The position numbers and the translations under genes are program-made. Under the pieces are notes generated by a model. The model was not told the DNA's origin. It saw only the letters and a program-made list of their open reading frames with translations, and made no database searches. Shown here in pieces: positions 10,233 through 21,234 of a stretch of DNA of 64,000 nucleotides (position 1 is its first letter; every line of letters begins with the position of its first letter). Source of the DNA: Diplonema japonicum (lineage: Eukaryota; Euglenozoa; Diplonemea; Diplonemida; Diplonemidae); contig OZ025700.1 in assembly GCA_964019335.1 (NCBI GenBank), positions 248,001-312,000 of the forward strand, read 5' to 3'.

Positions 10233-10405
10233 GAGCTGAATATTCAGCTAAATTTTTTTTTTTTAATTCTGCTAAGGCATTTTAGTGCTCTGCATGCCCA
10301 CTCTTTAAAGAGGGGCCTAATTGCGCGACTTTTTTTACTTACTTACTGAACGCTATATCGGCCGTAAATTTTTGCATCCAAACTGCAAGGGGAGAAAAAA
10401 AAATA

Positions 10406-11610
10406 GTGGCACAGACATTGTTTCTTTTACACCCCATAAGGAGTAGTGCCGAAAGTACTTCTGAAGAAGGGTCAGTGTCACCGGATGGGGATATCCCGGA
10501 TATGGAATGGGATGACAAAATCGAGAAGGTGAGGAGGAAAATATTTCGCAAGGTGTTAGGTCCAAGTGTACCAGTAGTGGGTCTCAATGGGCTGGAGGTT
10601 TTTCCTTTGTTTTTGATAGGGCGGCCCTCCAGCAGGGGGTTTGTCCTGTACTTTGAGTTGTTTTTCACTCCTGCGGCTCTAAAAGGCTATCGTGGGGTGG
10701 GCAGCAAGCCATTCGAGTGGTATAGAGGCCTTCGGATACTTACAGGGCTCATAATCAAGACAGATATCAAGGTCTACTGGGCACAGGATGAACTCACAGA
10801 TACCCCATATTCACAATATTTCAGAACGGCAATGGAAAGAAACAGGCTCCTAAAAATAATGCGCTAAATGCGGTTTGGGTTGCCCCCTGGTGGAGGAGAA
10901 GGAGACAGAATGGCTAACGGGCGCAATCTTATAAATCTTGTGGTTCCTTCTTGGTCATCCCTGTATGTACCCAAGCGAAACCTTGCTGTGGATGAACCAT
11001 CATACGCTGTAGAAGCCGTGTCGGGTTCATTGTTTATGAGCCGAAGAAGAGGAAGCGTTATGGGTTCAAAATGCAAATCAGACACCGGTTACACTCTAAA
11101 CATGATTGTTTGTACCGGCACGGGCACCCGGGGGAAAGGCAGAGCTGCTCACCGAATATCAGCACCAGAATTACTGGATTGTCTTTGACAACTGCTTTCG
11201 CTTGTTCCATTGTTGATACGGATTTACAATGCGGATTTCCGCTGCATGGGGACCATCAGAAAAACCCGGAAATTGCTCCCAGAATACCCATTCAGTGTCA
11301 GCAAGTGTGTGGCAAAGAAATCTTGTCAAACAACATCATCGCAAAAGGGTGGCACCCACATCAAGTGTTCCCCGCCGGAGCCTAAGATACCTACCCCTCA
11401 GGGTGCACCTTCACGTGCCAAGGGTGCACCTTCACGTACCAAGGGTGCACCTTTAATGTGTCCTGAAAAGATGCAAAAGGCACGGAATTGCACTGTGTGC
11501 AACAAATTAGAGAAAAAAGCACCCAGGCCATGTTCTCGTGCAGAGATTGCAACGTAGCAATGTGCCCTGTGCCCTGTTTCGAATTTTTTCACATTAACGA
11601 CACCTTAAAA
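10406..11610 (+). pseudogene. piggyBac transposase relic, several frames
   Basis: The 5' part (10406-10866) reads as one 153-residue frame with piggyBac hallmarks: GKPFEWYRG-like text appears as SKPFEWYRGLRILTG, followed by YWAQDELTDTPY and MERNRLLKIMR. After 10867 the similarity moves between frames. YVPKRNLAVDE (first catalytic Asp region) precedes TGYTLNMIVCTGTGT, then MGTIRKTRKLLPEYPF (the GTIRK motif). Finally the C-terminal zinc ribbon appears (NCTVCN, CRDCNVAMCPVPC, FEFFH) near 11480-11595. Stops and frameshifts break the chain, so no active enzyme is expected. The order of motifs matches the family. Confidence 0.85.
11398..11455 (+). repeat. Short tandem repeat in the piggyBac relic
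   Basis: The unit AGGGTGCACCTTCACGT(A/G)CCA occurs about two and a half times, between the GTIRK region and the zinc ribbon. It expands a linker within the transposase. Confidence 0.8.
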
Positions 11611-12003
11611 AACCACCTGAAACCCTCTTGAAAACCACTTGAAAATAGAAATACGTTTAAATTGGACAAGTCGCATATCTGCGGCACCTCGGACCTTGTG
11701 TTCAAAGAACGGCCATAAGTGGTGAAAAAAAAATAACCAGCCCACCCTGCACGCTGAATAAGCGCTGCTTGCCGAAACCATGGAACCTCTAGATAGCATG
11801 TGCCCTTTGCAAGAGTTGTTTCTCTCAAATGCTGCTCTACCACCAAAGTTTGGGCGCGTCTGGGGCTGAAATGCAGGCCGCTTCGCGCTCCAGAAATGGG
11901 GTAGTGAAAATAATATAGGTACACACCCTCTAACTCCACCCTCGCCATTTTATTTTGGTATTTGAACGAAAAGTTCAAAATCGACTTTTTAGACGAAAAA
12001 TAG

Positions 12004-12017
12004 CGGTCCTTTATGGG
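12004..12017 (-). repeat. Right TIR of piggyBac element
   Basis: This is the exact reverse complement of the left TIR and is followed by TTAA at 12018-12021. Confidence 0.9.
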
Positions 12018-12021
12018 TTAA

Positions 12022-12284
12022 TTTCTTTTTTTCTCTGATCGGTTTCTTGAAGTAGTCCCCCCCCCCCTCTCCACCCTTTCTTTTCAATATTTACACCTCT
12101 CATCTCGATTAGGGGATTGATTTGGTAGAGTTTTTTTTTTTTTTTTTCCCCTTTACAAAAAAAAAAAAAAAAAAAAAAAAAAACACTGTTGTTCCAAGTG
12201 TTTTAAAAAAAAAAAAATCAAAGAAGAAAACGTAGTCTAACCTGCAAAGGTGTCTACAATTTTTTTTTTTTTTTAAACCTTCTT
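12022..12284. other. Intergenic, poly-T/poly-A
   Basis: Mostly homopolymer (for example the T run from 12131 and the A run from about 12159). It lies downstream of the IP3R-like gene on the minus strand. No gene is seen. Confidence 0.6.
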
Positions 12285-15200
12285 TTACTCTGTCTTTTCC
12301 GACGAGGTATCCCTACTACTCGCAGATTCCTGAACAATGCCAGGCGGCAGCGAAGGAGTATTGGAAGCCACTAACAATGGCGGCGTCGCAGCGGCTGCTG
12401 CAGCTGAAAGAGGTGTGGCGGTCCTCGATTTACCATCTACCTTGCAAAAGGTTCTGACGAGAGATAACATTTCACGCGTTTGGACACCGCACTCGGGAAG
12501 CCCTTCTGTACGGCTGAGAATTTTGTCTGCCCGTTCAAGAAGCTGCTGGTCGGACGTACCAGAATTCCCCCTGGACCGAACGGCAGCCTCAAGCTTGGTA
12601 ATTTTGTCGATCATCTCCTCAACAGGTTCCACGGCATCATGAGCACGAAGAATCAACGCACGCCCGATGGGAATAAAACCCGGGTCCTTTTCATTTAACA
12701 TATCTAAAACATATTTTTCTTGCCCGGTTAAAGTGTCGATGTCCTTCTCAGATATAAAATGAAGGAATAAAAGGTAGGTCCACATATTATGCTCGTTCTT
12801 GTAGTGGTGTTCAAAACCGCCTTGTGTACCCGCTTCGCGATCAAAAACGGATCTCTCCATCCCACATATGAAACATTTCGACTGTTGGTCGTCGTCGATA
12901 AATTCACGTCGTTCACGAAGTTCTGCGAAGGTGTCGATAATGATGCCGAAGACGATGTTGAGGAAGAGAATGATGAGCACGAGGAAGTACAGAACGTCGA
13001 AGAGAATTCGTTCGCTGACGCGTTCGTCCGACCAGTTCGGTCTTTGTAAAATATCGCCCATCCCGCCGCCTTGTCGCAAACCGTACGTCATCAGCAACAC
13101 CCAGCATCGGAACAAACTGTCGCAGTTGAAACCCACCCCGAAATCACCCTCTTCATCGAAGTAATTTGAAAACCTGAAAAATGCCCACATCGCAAATAAA
13201 TTCACGAACACCAACATCAACCCGAACGTCAACAACAGCGAGTTCCCGTTTGTCGTCACCGCCAATATCACATTCATCAATTTCGGTGAGAACCCGATAA
13301 CTTGCAAAGGCTGAATACAATAGTACATAGGGCTGACGTAGTAGCCGAGAAATGAGCATATTAAATATACCCCGCGTTGCCAAAACGGCCAGTAACATAG
13401 AACCATTTGGACTGTTTGTAAGAATACCCAAACCGGTGACAGGTTGTTTTTCCCGTACGAGTCGCGGTTCACTGGGTGGACAGAGAGGTTCGCTTTCGAT
13501 TCGCGCATGGCATCGTCTTCTTGCTGCTGCTCCCATTCCCTCCATTTGAAGTCGAGGTAGATCCTGGTGGGGCCCATCCCGAAATGTATCATTTGCAGAC
13601 ATTGCAGAACAATTATACCCCGCCCCATTGCGTCCAATGCTGTTTCTTCATCGCCGGTCTCGATGTTCGCAACGGTATCGTCGTTGTAGTAGTACACAGT
13701 GGTGTGGAGGTATATGTTGATGGTGAAGGATAGGAACAAGGAGATCCATTCAAGCGGTACAGAGAACTTGTGGATGAGGGCCAGCCCGCGTGTGTTTCGC
13801 ATGTCTTCGTAGTAGTCGATTTCATGGATTAGGCCGATGCACTTGTCGAAGAAGTCTGCGACACGGACGCCGTCTCCGGACTCTCTTTGGACCGAGTTTT
13901 TCACATCGTTCTTTGACCTTTCTGGGAGGTTGAGCTTTGACTTCATTAATACCCTGAAGTATACCCTTTCCACCTCGTCGCCTCTTGCTATTTCAATCGT
14001 GGCCACCGTTTGGTTGAAATACTGGTAGCACCTGTTTTCGTCACGGCGTAAAACATGCTTGATGGACTTCCCGTCCTTGTCGTGCCATGTCACTGTTTCC
14101 TTGTTGCTTAGCTCCGCTTCGCGGAGTACCTGTGCGTCAAGCATTACCTTGAAAAAGATAAAGGTGTTGCAACCGAGGTTTAGACGGTCTTCTAGTTCAT
14201 TTCCGGTTCCCTCGGGTTTGAGGAGATCTTGCATGAGGTTCATGCCGGCTCCCATTGCGGAGCTGAACAATGATTCTGATTTCCCCAAGCCTGCTGTGTT
14301 GAATGAAAGAACCATGTTTGCAGCTAAAACCTCCAGCCTCACCGTGGACAGCAGTAGTTGCGCTGTTGCGTGCGGGACGCAGCCTTCCATGCACGACACG
14401 AGGAGTTGAACGGCAGCGCATCGAATGGACCATAGATCCTCGTACGCTTGTTCATCCTTGCAAGCTGTCATGTCAGCTTTGTACACCTGCGGTCCTTTGG
14501 AATCGTTCAAAATCTTGCAGATTTGCTCACCGATGTCGTGGGACACCATCTGGTTCTGGTTTTCATGGCACGGACCTTGGACAAGCTCGACAAGGCAGTC
14601 CAGCGTGCTGAGCAATATCGACGACGTGATGCGGTTCAAGTATTTGATCTGCTGCAGGAAGGTCACCACCGCTTCGATAAGATCGATCGAAGTGTGGTTG
14701 TCCGGCTGCTCCCTCAGATAGTTCTGAAGCAGCAAATTGTGCCCCTCCGTCAACAGCTGCAAAAACTTCATCACAATGTCCATTTGATCAATGCAGTACC
14801 GATCACGCATTGTAACAATGATATCGGACGGGATAGCTTCGTTTTTAAGATCAATAGGAACATCGCCATCTGGATCATCGATTGGATTGTCGGGAGCGGA
14901 TTCTTTCGAACGGGCTGTGACCTCTTTTTTGAGGGTTCTCGTTAGATCTTTCAGAGAATCGGAGAACTTCCGCAGCTGGCCCCTGATGTGGATGAAGAAG
15001 GTTTCGTCATTTTGCTTGATGAAGTATTTGAAGATTGAATCTTGCACTTCGAAGTTCCCGCCGGCCAACAAAGCGCTTCCTGTCGTCAACGCGGTCATGG
15101 TGGTTTTGCTGATCCCGATAGACGACGATGACGGTGCATCAACTAGTGAAACAAGTTTTTCGCTCATTCCGAAGCTGTTCAATGTGTTCTGCTTGTCGAT

Positions 15201-18200
15201 GACGCCCATGGAGTCCGATAAAGCGTATCTTTCGTCATCATCGTGCATACGCTCTTCCTCTTTGAGCTTCTTGACGTAAAACCTTTTCGTCGGGAGCACA
15301 ATGTTCGCATCGTCGCCGCCTTTTCCCTCGATCAACGACGACGGTTCATAGTTGTCGCAAAGCCTCGCCAACACACGCAACCCGTCCAACTGCAACACCG
15401 GATCGTCTTTTTCAAAGATAACTCCTTCTGCTTCGCTTCCGATTAGGGTTTTTCTGATGAAGTCCTTTCCAAGGCTGCCTTTTCTGAGAAGGATCAATCC
15501 GAGGGTTTTGAACTGGTGTTCTGTGTTCAAACAGGGTTGTTGGTGGAACTTCGCGATGCACTGCCTCCACTGAACGAACAGCTCCTCTTCAGAGGTCACC
15601 ACGCGGGGGACGATTTTCTGTTTTTGATACGACGAGATCCCTTCGGAGCTACCCGGCGGGATTTTAAACGACAGTCTGTCTTGGTACTGGTTCATAACCT
15701 GCAAGAACTCTGCGATTTTGGTTCGGACGTAGGCGGGCAGGAGTTTTGTACGACGTGATGACGCTGCAGGGTGGAGTTTTGTTTCTGATTGCTGCGCGTG
15801 TTCGACAAGAGCTACATAAGAGACCGACTGAGAAGCTTCATCTTCACCGGGCACGGCACCGGGTGGCGCGACGTTTTGAATTTCGTTTTTCTGTGCGATG
15901 GCTATGTTGTAGAAACCATGTGTGATATCCGAGAGAAGCTGCGCGATGCTGTCCTGTACCTCCCCTTCAATTTGTATCGTTGTTCGGCTCTTGAAGTACA
16001 AGTCTGTAAAGTGCTTCACAAACGGCAGCGCCGCAAAGAACAGATAATCGTTGAAAACCTGCGGCCCGTTCAACTGAACCCCACTGATGACATCTGGAAC
16101 TGCGTCTGCCTCGAACTTTACCCCAGCAGCCTTCGGGGACAGTGTTGGGGACTGCTTGCTTTCGGTTGCCTTTGGAGGCGTCACCTCCAAAGGCCATTTT
16201 GCAATCTCGTTGTTCAAAAGTGTCAGAACCTTGACTATCCCATACTTCCCGTCATACATTTTCTGCCCCACGATCGCCAGCAAGCTTTCCCTGTCATCCA
16301 CGACGACCTCTGTAAAGAAACGCATGTAAGCTGCCCTGTACCAAAACGGGAGATCGTGTTTCGACACCATGTTCATGATGTGCTCTGTGGGATCCGCGTA
16401 CTTTTCAGTCCAGATATCTGACTTGATCTCCCTCTTGAGCGACACCTCTTTACCCTTTGCGATCGCTCGGAGCAGCTGCAGGACGAGAAAGTGCGACGCG
16501 ATCTTCCCGTGGACGTTGAGGTACTCCTGCTGCCGGATCTTCTCATCGACAGAACGGAGTTTCTTCCGCCCCGTCCAGGCTTGCATTTCGCTGGAACCGA
16601 CGAAATTGCACTCGTGTCCCCATAGATCCGTCACGTGTGAGTACACAGTTTGTTGTTTTCTGAACAAGTTCCGACGCTCCGGTCTCATAAGGTCCATTAA
16701 GAACGCGACGTACGAGGCCTTGATGGGTGTGGTTAGCAACGCCCTCGTCAAAAAATCCGGGGCCAAGATACACCGTTTTGTACAGCCCTTGTACAGAAGC
16801 TGGAGGAGCTCGAGCGAGCCGGCGTCGAAAACGAGTATCTTCGTGAACGCCTCGATGTACTGGTCCAATGCGTCTTGGTTTTCGGTGTTTTCAAGAATGA
16901 GAGCGTAAAGGAACGAACAAATTGACCCCATGGCCTCGATGACCACTGAGTCTGAGTGGGTTACAGTGTCTGGGCAGGCCATCCATGGGGTCGACATCAA
17001 CATGTGATGGAAGCCCAGCTGCACGAGGATCCACTGTTGTTCCACTGAGATTTTGTCGTTGAAATAACACATTTGCTTCAGCTCGTCGGCGCACTGTTTC
17101 AACATGTTGACGTGTTCCTCCACATCTAGAGAGTCGTCCAACAGCTCTTGCACCCTCTCGACCATCGCGCTTGCACTCTCGTAGAATTTTATGGATCTGT
17201 CGGATGACAGGAGCTGTGTTCCTTTCAAGACCGCCGCCATGTGGGGGCCTCTGTTCGTCAGTCTGAATAACAGTTTGGTAGCGGATACCTGCAGCGGGTG
17301 GTAGTCGTACTGCGCGCAGTCAAGCAACACTTCGATTAAACTGTTGAACTCAGGATACCGTATGTTGTCATCTTCGCCGATTCCGACAAGATTCCCCACC
17401 TTGGACAGCGCACCCAAACCTCCCGTCACACCGCCCTTGATGAGGTCGAACCCTTTGAACAACACATTTTCGTTCAACGCGACGAAATTCGCTTGGCTTT
17501 GCTCATCGATGTCCTCGGCCGGGTTGAACGTTTGCAGCTGCGACATGTGCGGGAGCTCCAAGGCGTCGATGGGGGCGCTCTTGTCAATGTGCTTTTTCAC
17601 TGCTGAGAGAATTTTCGAGATGTCAAACGAACTCTTATAGTCCAACAGCATCCCAAGGCACTCTATTATCTTCTCCCGCAACACCAACAAGATCTTCGAA
17701 TGTTCAGTGTATGCCCCGCGCAACAAACAACCGTCTTCTTTTTCCTCGGCGGAGAGGTACGTGTCTGTAGTGCCGTCGAGCATTTCGGTGAGGTAAACCG
17801 ACAACGGGAATATCTCCGACTGCACGATGAAGCCGGACCGGAGGAACAAAAACAGAATTTGTATGAACCCGGAAGACTTCTCGATCTTCGTCGGGTATTT
17901 GCAGCTGTGCTTCCACTCTGTCTTCAGATACTCCATAGTTTTATCCTTCAAAGGGAGAATTGTGTTAGGACATGTAAGGTCGATTGGCCGTTCGTCGAAC
18001 CGATCCCACACCCGAACTACATGCAAGGTTAGGTAGTGTTTGTTCGGGTGGTCGTCGAGAAGTACAGTACAGGCGAGCTTCATGAAAGCACACTGCATGC
18101 CGTCGGGGACCACCTTGGTGAGGTCTGGGTGGCAGAGAACCTTCGTGATGACCTCTTGCGGGACGTAGTTGTTGATGGTTTCCGCGCGTTGTTTTGCACC

Positions 18201-20627
18201 GCTGCCCTTTCCCAAGCACAGGCGGGAGAAGAGGATCAACTGAAACCGGAAATATTCGTAAATATCGTCCAACCTCAACGCGATAGACGACATCGACGGT
18301 GCTGAATGAACAGGCATATCATTAATAACACGGTTCTTGATCTCGTCGGAAACATCGCAAAACTGTTGGATGGGGATCCACGATGGATTTTCGTTGTCCT
18401 CGTCGTCGATTCCCAACGCGAAGGGGATGCGGACCAATAGATCGTCCGACTGGATCTTCATCGAAAGCAACGGGGACTCGTCGCCGTTGAAAAGCCCTTC
18501 CGCCACCCTTTGCAGCAATCGCTCCACGATCTCCGTCCCTGTTGAGATCACATACGGCAAGAGTTTGATGTGTTCGCACCGCCACTTTTGAGATTTGATC
18601 TGCACGCAGATCGCGTCGACAAAACTGTTTGGCGTCACCATTTGCACCGCTCTGTTGTCTTCGTACAGATTGATCAAGCAAGGGATCGCCCCTACCAAGT
18701 CGTTTCTGTACGTTGCCTGCGATCTAATAAACTCTAATCCGTCTTCCCCAATGCTCCCTGCAACCCTTGCTGCGAGCTCTGTCGAACCTTTTACAGACGC
18801 CCCGATTAATTTGTAGCACAGCCTTGCGATCCTGAGCGACGATTTCGGGGGACTGAGTTCTTGCGGGGCGATGGAGACACGCTTTGCAAGGCCCCAGTTG
18901 GATTTGTTTGTCACGAAGGGGTTCAACAGTTCCTCGGGTGTGAATGGAAGCTGTTCTTGAGCTTGGAGAAGCCGAAGACACGACCTGGGCACGTCTTGAT
19001 CGACCAGCAGCAACTGTTGAACTTTATCCGGTGTTGAGTCGATGTCCAACACGTCAACACCGCTGTGATGCCCTGTTTCGAAGCAACGGGATATCATTTC
19101 TTCAAGGCTCGATAATAGCCTGTCTGCCTCGAGCGCTTTAGACGATTCGTCGTTAGCCATAAGGAGAAGCTCTTTCGTGTACTCGTTAATAGGCGGGATC
19201 TGCGAAAGCACGGAATTCAACGACAGAAACGCGTCTGGCGGAACCTTTTGCAGTTCGAACCCGTCCTTCTGAAGAGGACGGGATGAGCACCCCACGGAGA
19301 AACCCCCTCTTGCCGACCCGGTAGACCCGACGTGTACAAAAACCGATTCTTGTTGTTCTTGTTTCAACCCTGCTTGGTCCGCCCATATAATAACCCTTGA
19401 GGTGTCGCGGAGCTCCACTTCGGTGTTGTCGCCGGTTTGTAGAAATTGAAACAGCGTGCCTCTGTCGTTTTTCAGGTCGTCCAGTTTGCATAGTGTCGTC
19501 ACCCAGTTCAGCAGTCGTTCGCTTGACTGTTCCGCGCCGGGTTTTACAGCTTGCAAGCCTTTCAAGAAGGAGTTGTGCGCGTTCAATCCAAGTACGGTCG
19601 ATCCGTTAGACGATCGCCTGCGTTTCATTTCAAGCTGTTGTTGTTTGTCTTCCGACTGCCTGCGAAGCGTGAGGTAGTAGTTCGACGCGCCGTTCCCGAG
19701 AAGACGGAGGCGGAACCGTTGAGTCTGTCCGGACCTGCTGTCGTTCCATGATGCAGCTTGCATTGCACCGCCTTGTAGCGGGTCCTCCCATTCCACAATG
19801 AACATCCCGTTGGATAAGTAAGTTGCAGGGTCTTTGTCCTCGACGGCGGTTCGCAACGCGTCGGGTTGAAGAACGACTGATGTGTCGTTATCGTGAATAC
19901 TGCCAAGAAGGTACCCTCGCTTCTCCTTGTGGTAGAGCATGATGCAGTCACCTCCTCGGAGGGAGTCTCTGTCTAAATCTTCGGTGTCGTACGCTTTGAT
20001 GGTCAGTCCCAGCTCGCGTGGTACTGTGTCAATGTCTCGGGCGTCCTTTGGAACACAGTTGCTTTCTAAGAATGGAGAGCCTCTGATGTTGAGTTCGCCG
20101 ACTGATAGGAAGTGCGCGCCTTGCGAGATCATGGGTTGAAGGGTGATGTTGTCACCGTCGCACACTTTCTCGCCCTCTCCTCGGACTTGGTAACGCGGGG
20201 CAATACGCCATTTCGATGTCCAGTCCCGTCGTGAGTTCAGGTTGGACACTGGTTCGATGGTTAGTTTTTTGCTGTTTTTATCGGACATTCCGCTTTTTTT
20301 TTTGGAGCAGCACAGGGGTTTTCCTTGCGTTGCGTGGATTAGCCTGATGATCTGGCCGAATTTCACTTCCTCGTTTGATTTTTTAGCCATCGCTTGGCTG
20401 ACCTCGCCGTCGCCGCTCACGATTTGAAAAATGCAATCCTCGAAATTCGGCGGCGTTGCGTCACGGTGTTGCATAGCCACCATCCCCACCGGTGCGCTTG
20501 ACTGCGGTCCCGTCGACCATGTGGACTGCAAGTACCCCATTCTAGAATGTGACGCTCTTGCGTCAGATGAGGATTCATAGAACAATGCTATCTTGTAGCC
20601 ATACAGAAGTGGTTGCCTCCCTGCCAT
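12285..20627 (-). CDS. IP3-receptor/ryanodine-receptor-like calcium release channel
   Basis: A single uninterrupted 2780-codon frame with no intron. The N-terminal 600 residues resemble the IP3R suppressor/MIR region (FEDCIFQIVSGDG, VKFGQIIRLIHATQGKPL, GGDCIMLYHKEKRGYL). A long RIH/RIH-associated helical solenoid fills about residues 450-2100. The channel domain spans roughly 2280-2570 with several hydrophobic segments. The pore loop is GLRQGGGMGD near residue 2515, matching the GGGxGD filter of IP3 receptors. The last pore helix is followed by the linker zinc finger (CFICG near 2585, then HHYKNEHNMW near 2610), specific to this superfamily. It should sit in an internal membrane and release calcium. 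Whether it binds IP3 cannot be judged by eye. The length matches animal IP3Rs (about 2700). The ATG is preceded by CTTTAAA. Confidence 0.93.
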   Translation of the reverse strand: MAGRQPLLYGYKIALFYESSSDARASHSRMGYLQSTWSTGPQSSAPVGMVAMQHRDATPPNFEDCIFQIVSGDGEVSQAMAKKSNEEVKFGQIIRLIHATQGKPLCCSKKKSGMSDKNSKKLTIEPVSNLNSRRDWTSKWRIAPRYQVRGEGEKVCDGDNITLQPMISQGAHFLSVGELNIRGSPFLESNCVPKDARDIDTVPRELGLTIKAYDTEDLDRDSLRGGDCIMLYHKEKRGYLLGSIHDNDTSVVLQPDALRTAVEDKDPATYLSNGMFIVEWEDPLQGGAMQAASWNDSRSGQTQRFRLRLLGNGASNYYLTLRRQSEDKQQQLEMKRRRSSNGSTVLGLNAHNSFLKGLQAVKPGAEQSSERLLNWVTTLCKLDDLKNDRGTLFQFLQTGDNTEVELRDTSRVIIWADQAGLKQEQQESVFVHVGSTGSARGGFSVGCSSRPLQKDGFELQKVPPDAFLSLNSVLSQIPPINEYTKELLLMANDESSKALEADRLLSSLEEMISRCFETGHHSGVDVLDIDSTPDKVQQLLLVDQDVPRSCLRLLQAQEQLPFTPEELLNPFVTNKSNWGLAKRVSIAPQELSPPKSSLRIARLCYKLIGASVKGSTELAARVAGSIGEDGLEFIRSQATYRNDLVGAIPCLINLYEDNRAVQMVTPNSFVDAICVQIKSQKWRCEHIKLLPYVISTGTEIVERLLQRVAEGLFNGDESPLLSMKIQSDDLLVRIPFALGIDDEDNENPSWIPIQQFCDVSDEIKNRVINDMPVHSAPSMSSIALRLDDIYEYFRFQLILFSRLCLGKGSGAKQRAETINNYVPQEVITKVLCHPDLTKVVPDGMQCAFMKLACTVLLDDHPNKHYLTLHVVRVWDRFDERPIDLTCPNTILPLKDKTMEYLKTEWKHSCKYPTKIEKSSGFIQILFLFLRSGFIVQSEIFPLSVYLTEMLDGTTDTYLSAEEKEDGCLLRGAYTEHSKILLVLREKIIECLGMLLDYKSSFDISKILSAVKKHIDKSAPIDALELPHMSQLQTFNPAEDIDEQSQANFVALNENVLFKGFDLIKGGVTGGLGALSKVGNLVGIGEDDNIRYPEFNSLIEVLLDCAQYDYHPLQVSATKLLFRLTNRGPHMAAVLKGTQLLSSDRSIKFYESASAMVERVQELLDDSLDVEEHVNMLKQCADELKQMCYFNDKISVEQQWILVQLGFHHMLMSTPWMACPDTVTHSDSVVIEAMGSICSFLYALILENTENQDALDQYIEAFTKILVFDAGSLELLQLLYKGCTKRCILAPDFLTRALLTTPIKASYVAFLMDLMRPERRNLFRKQQTVYSHVTDLWGHECNFVGSSEMQAWTGRKKLRSVDEKIRQQEYLNVHGKIASHFLVLQLLRAIAKGKEVSLKREIKSDIWTEKYADPTEHIMNMVSKHDLPFWYRAAYMRFFTEVVVDDRESLLAIVGQKMYDGKYGIVKVLTLLNNEIAKWPLEVTPPKATESKQSPTLSPKAAGVKFEADAVPDVISGVQLNGPQVFNDYLFFAALPFVKHFTDLYFKSRTTIQIEGEVQDSIAQLLSDITHGFYNIAIAQKNEIQNVAPPGAVPGEDEASQSVSYVALVEHAQQSETKLHPAASSRRTKLLPAYVRTKIAEFLQVMNQYQDRLSFKIPPGSSEGISSYQKQKIVPRVVTSEEELFVQWRQCIAKFHQQPCLNTEHQFKTLGLILLRKGSLGKDFIRKTLIGSEAEGVIFEKDDPVLQLDGLRVLARLCDNYEPSSLIEGKGGDDANIVLPTKRFYVKKLKEEERMHDDDERYALSDSMGVIDKQNTLNSFGMSEKLVSLVDAPSSSSIGISKTTMTALTTGSALLAGGNFEVQDSIFKYFIKQNDETFFIHIRGQLRKFSDSLKDLTRTLKKEVTARSKESAPDNPIDDPDGDVPIDLKNEAIPSDIIVTMRDRYCIDQMDIVMKFLQLLTEGHNLLLQNYLREQPDNHTSIDLIEAVVTFLQQIKYLNRITSSILLSTLDCLVELVQGPCHENQNQMVSHDIGEQICKILNDSKGPQVYKADMTACKDEQAYEDLWSIRCAAVQLLVSCMEGCVPHATAQLLLSTVRLEVLAANMVLSFNTAGLGKSESLFSSAMGAGMNLMQDLLKPEGTGNELEDRLNLGCNTFIFFKVMLDAQVLREAELSNKETVTWHDKDGKSIKHVLRRDENRCYQYFNQTVATIEIARGDEVERVYFRVLMKSKLNLPERSKNDVKNSVQRESGDGVRVADFFDKCIGLIHEIDYYEDMRNTRGLALIHKFSVPLEWISLFLSFTINIYLHTTVYYYNDDTVANIETGDEETALDAMGRGIIVLQCLQMIHFGMGPTRIYLDFKWREWEQQQEDDAMRESKANLSVHPVNRDSYGKNNLSPVWVFLQTVQMVLCYWPFWQRGVYLICSFLGYYVSPMYYCIQPLQVIGFSPKLMNVILAVTTNGNSLLLTFGLMLVFVNLFAMWAFFRFSNYFDEEGDFGVGFNCDSLFRCWVLLMTYGLRQGGGMGDILQRPNWSDERVSERILFDVLYFLVLIILFLNIVFGIIIDTFAELRERREFIDDDQQSKCFICGMERSVFDREAGTQGGFEHHYKNEHNMWTYLLFLHFISEKDIDTLTGQEKYVLDMLNEKDPGFIPIGRALILRAHDAVEPVEEMIDKITKLEAAVRSRGNSGTSDQQLLERADKILSRTEGLPECGVQTREMLSLVRTFCKVDGKSRTATPLSAAAAAATPPLLVASNTPSLPPGIVQESASSRDTSSEKTE

Positions 20628-21234
20628 TTTAAAGGAGGGGGGTTAAAAAAAACCCACTCCCCCTTCTTTTTTATCTCCCCTCTCCTCCTATAAGGAAGGG
20701 TAATGACTGTGTGTAAAAAAGAAAAAGAGAAGAAATAAAAAAGGACTCTATAGAGGGGGGTTTTCTTCTTTTTTTTCGTAAGGAAAAGTTTACCCCTTCG
20801 ATTTTTTTTTTTTTCTAATTTTTTGAAACCGATTTTTTTTTTTTTCTCTTTTCTTCCTCGTTGTCATAGGGAGACTTTTTTGGGAGAGAGAAAAAAAAAA
20901 AAAGAAGAAAATAGGTTGAGTTATTCTTTGTTTATGCGTAATGGTTACAAACTTTTTCCTATAGTTCCCTATTGTAACGCATAACGATGCCAAACATTTT
21001 TTTTTTTTTGATAACTACAATAACAAGTGTTTCTGTTAATCATACAAAAAGTCTCTAAAAGGCCCACTGAAGTAGGCCTTTCTCCTGGTTCCTACGAAAC
21101 AAAGGTGAGGCTTCACATTCAAAATCCGTAGCGTTAAAGAAAAAGGCTATTTCCGTCTTGTAGGTGAGGTGTTAGGCGATCCTGGTGGGGTAAGCTGTGA
21201 GGTCGCGGTTTTGTTTTCTTCTTTCCCCCCTTCT
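20628..21234. other. Intergenic, no gene seen
   Basis: T- and A-rich spacer upstream of the IP3R-like start and downstream of the Kelch gene. Apart from the inverted repeat at 21058-21081, nothing is recognised. Confidence 0.6.
21058..21081. repeat. Perfect 7-bp inverted repeat / hairpin
   Basis: AAAGGCC and GGCCTTT are separated by 10 bases. It lies within the intergenic spacer; a transcript from either strand could fold. Confidence 0.6.

Larger units (their letters stand above)
10219..12017 (+). mobile_element. piggyBac-family DNA transposon, complete ends, dead coding region
   Basis: The element is bounded by perfect 14-bp terminal inverted repeats, CCCATAAAGGACCG at 10219-10232 and its complement at 12004-12017. 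Each end is flanked by TTAA (10215-10218 and 12018-12021), the hallmark target-site duplication of piggyBac. Between them lies a plus-strand transposase relic. Length is 1799 bp. It is the clearest mobile element of the window and one of only three plus-strand coding units. Confidence 0.92.
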
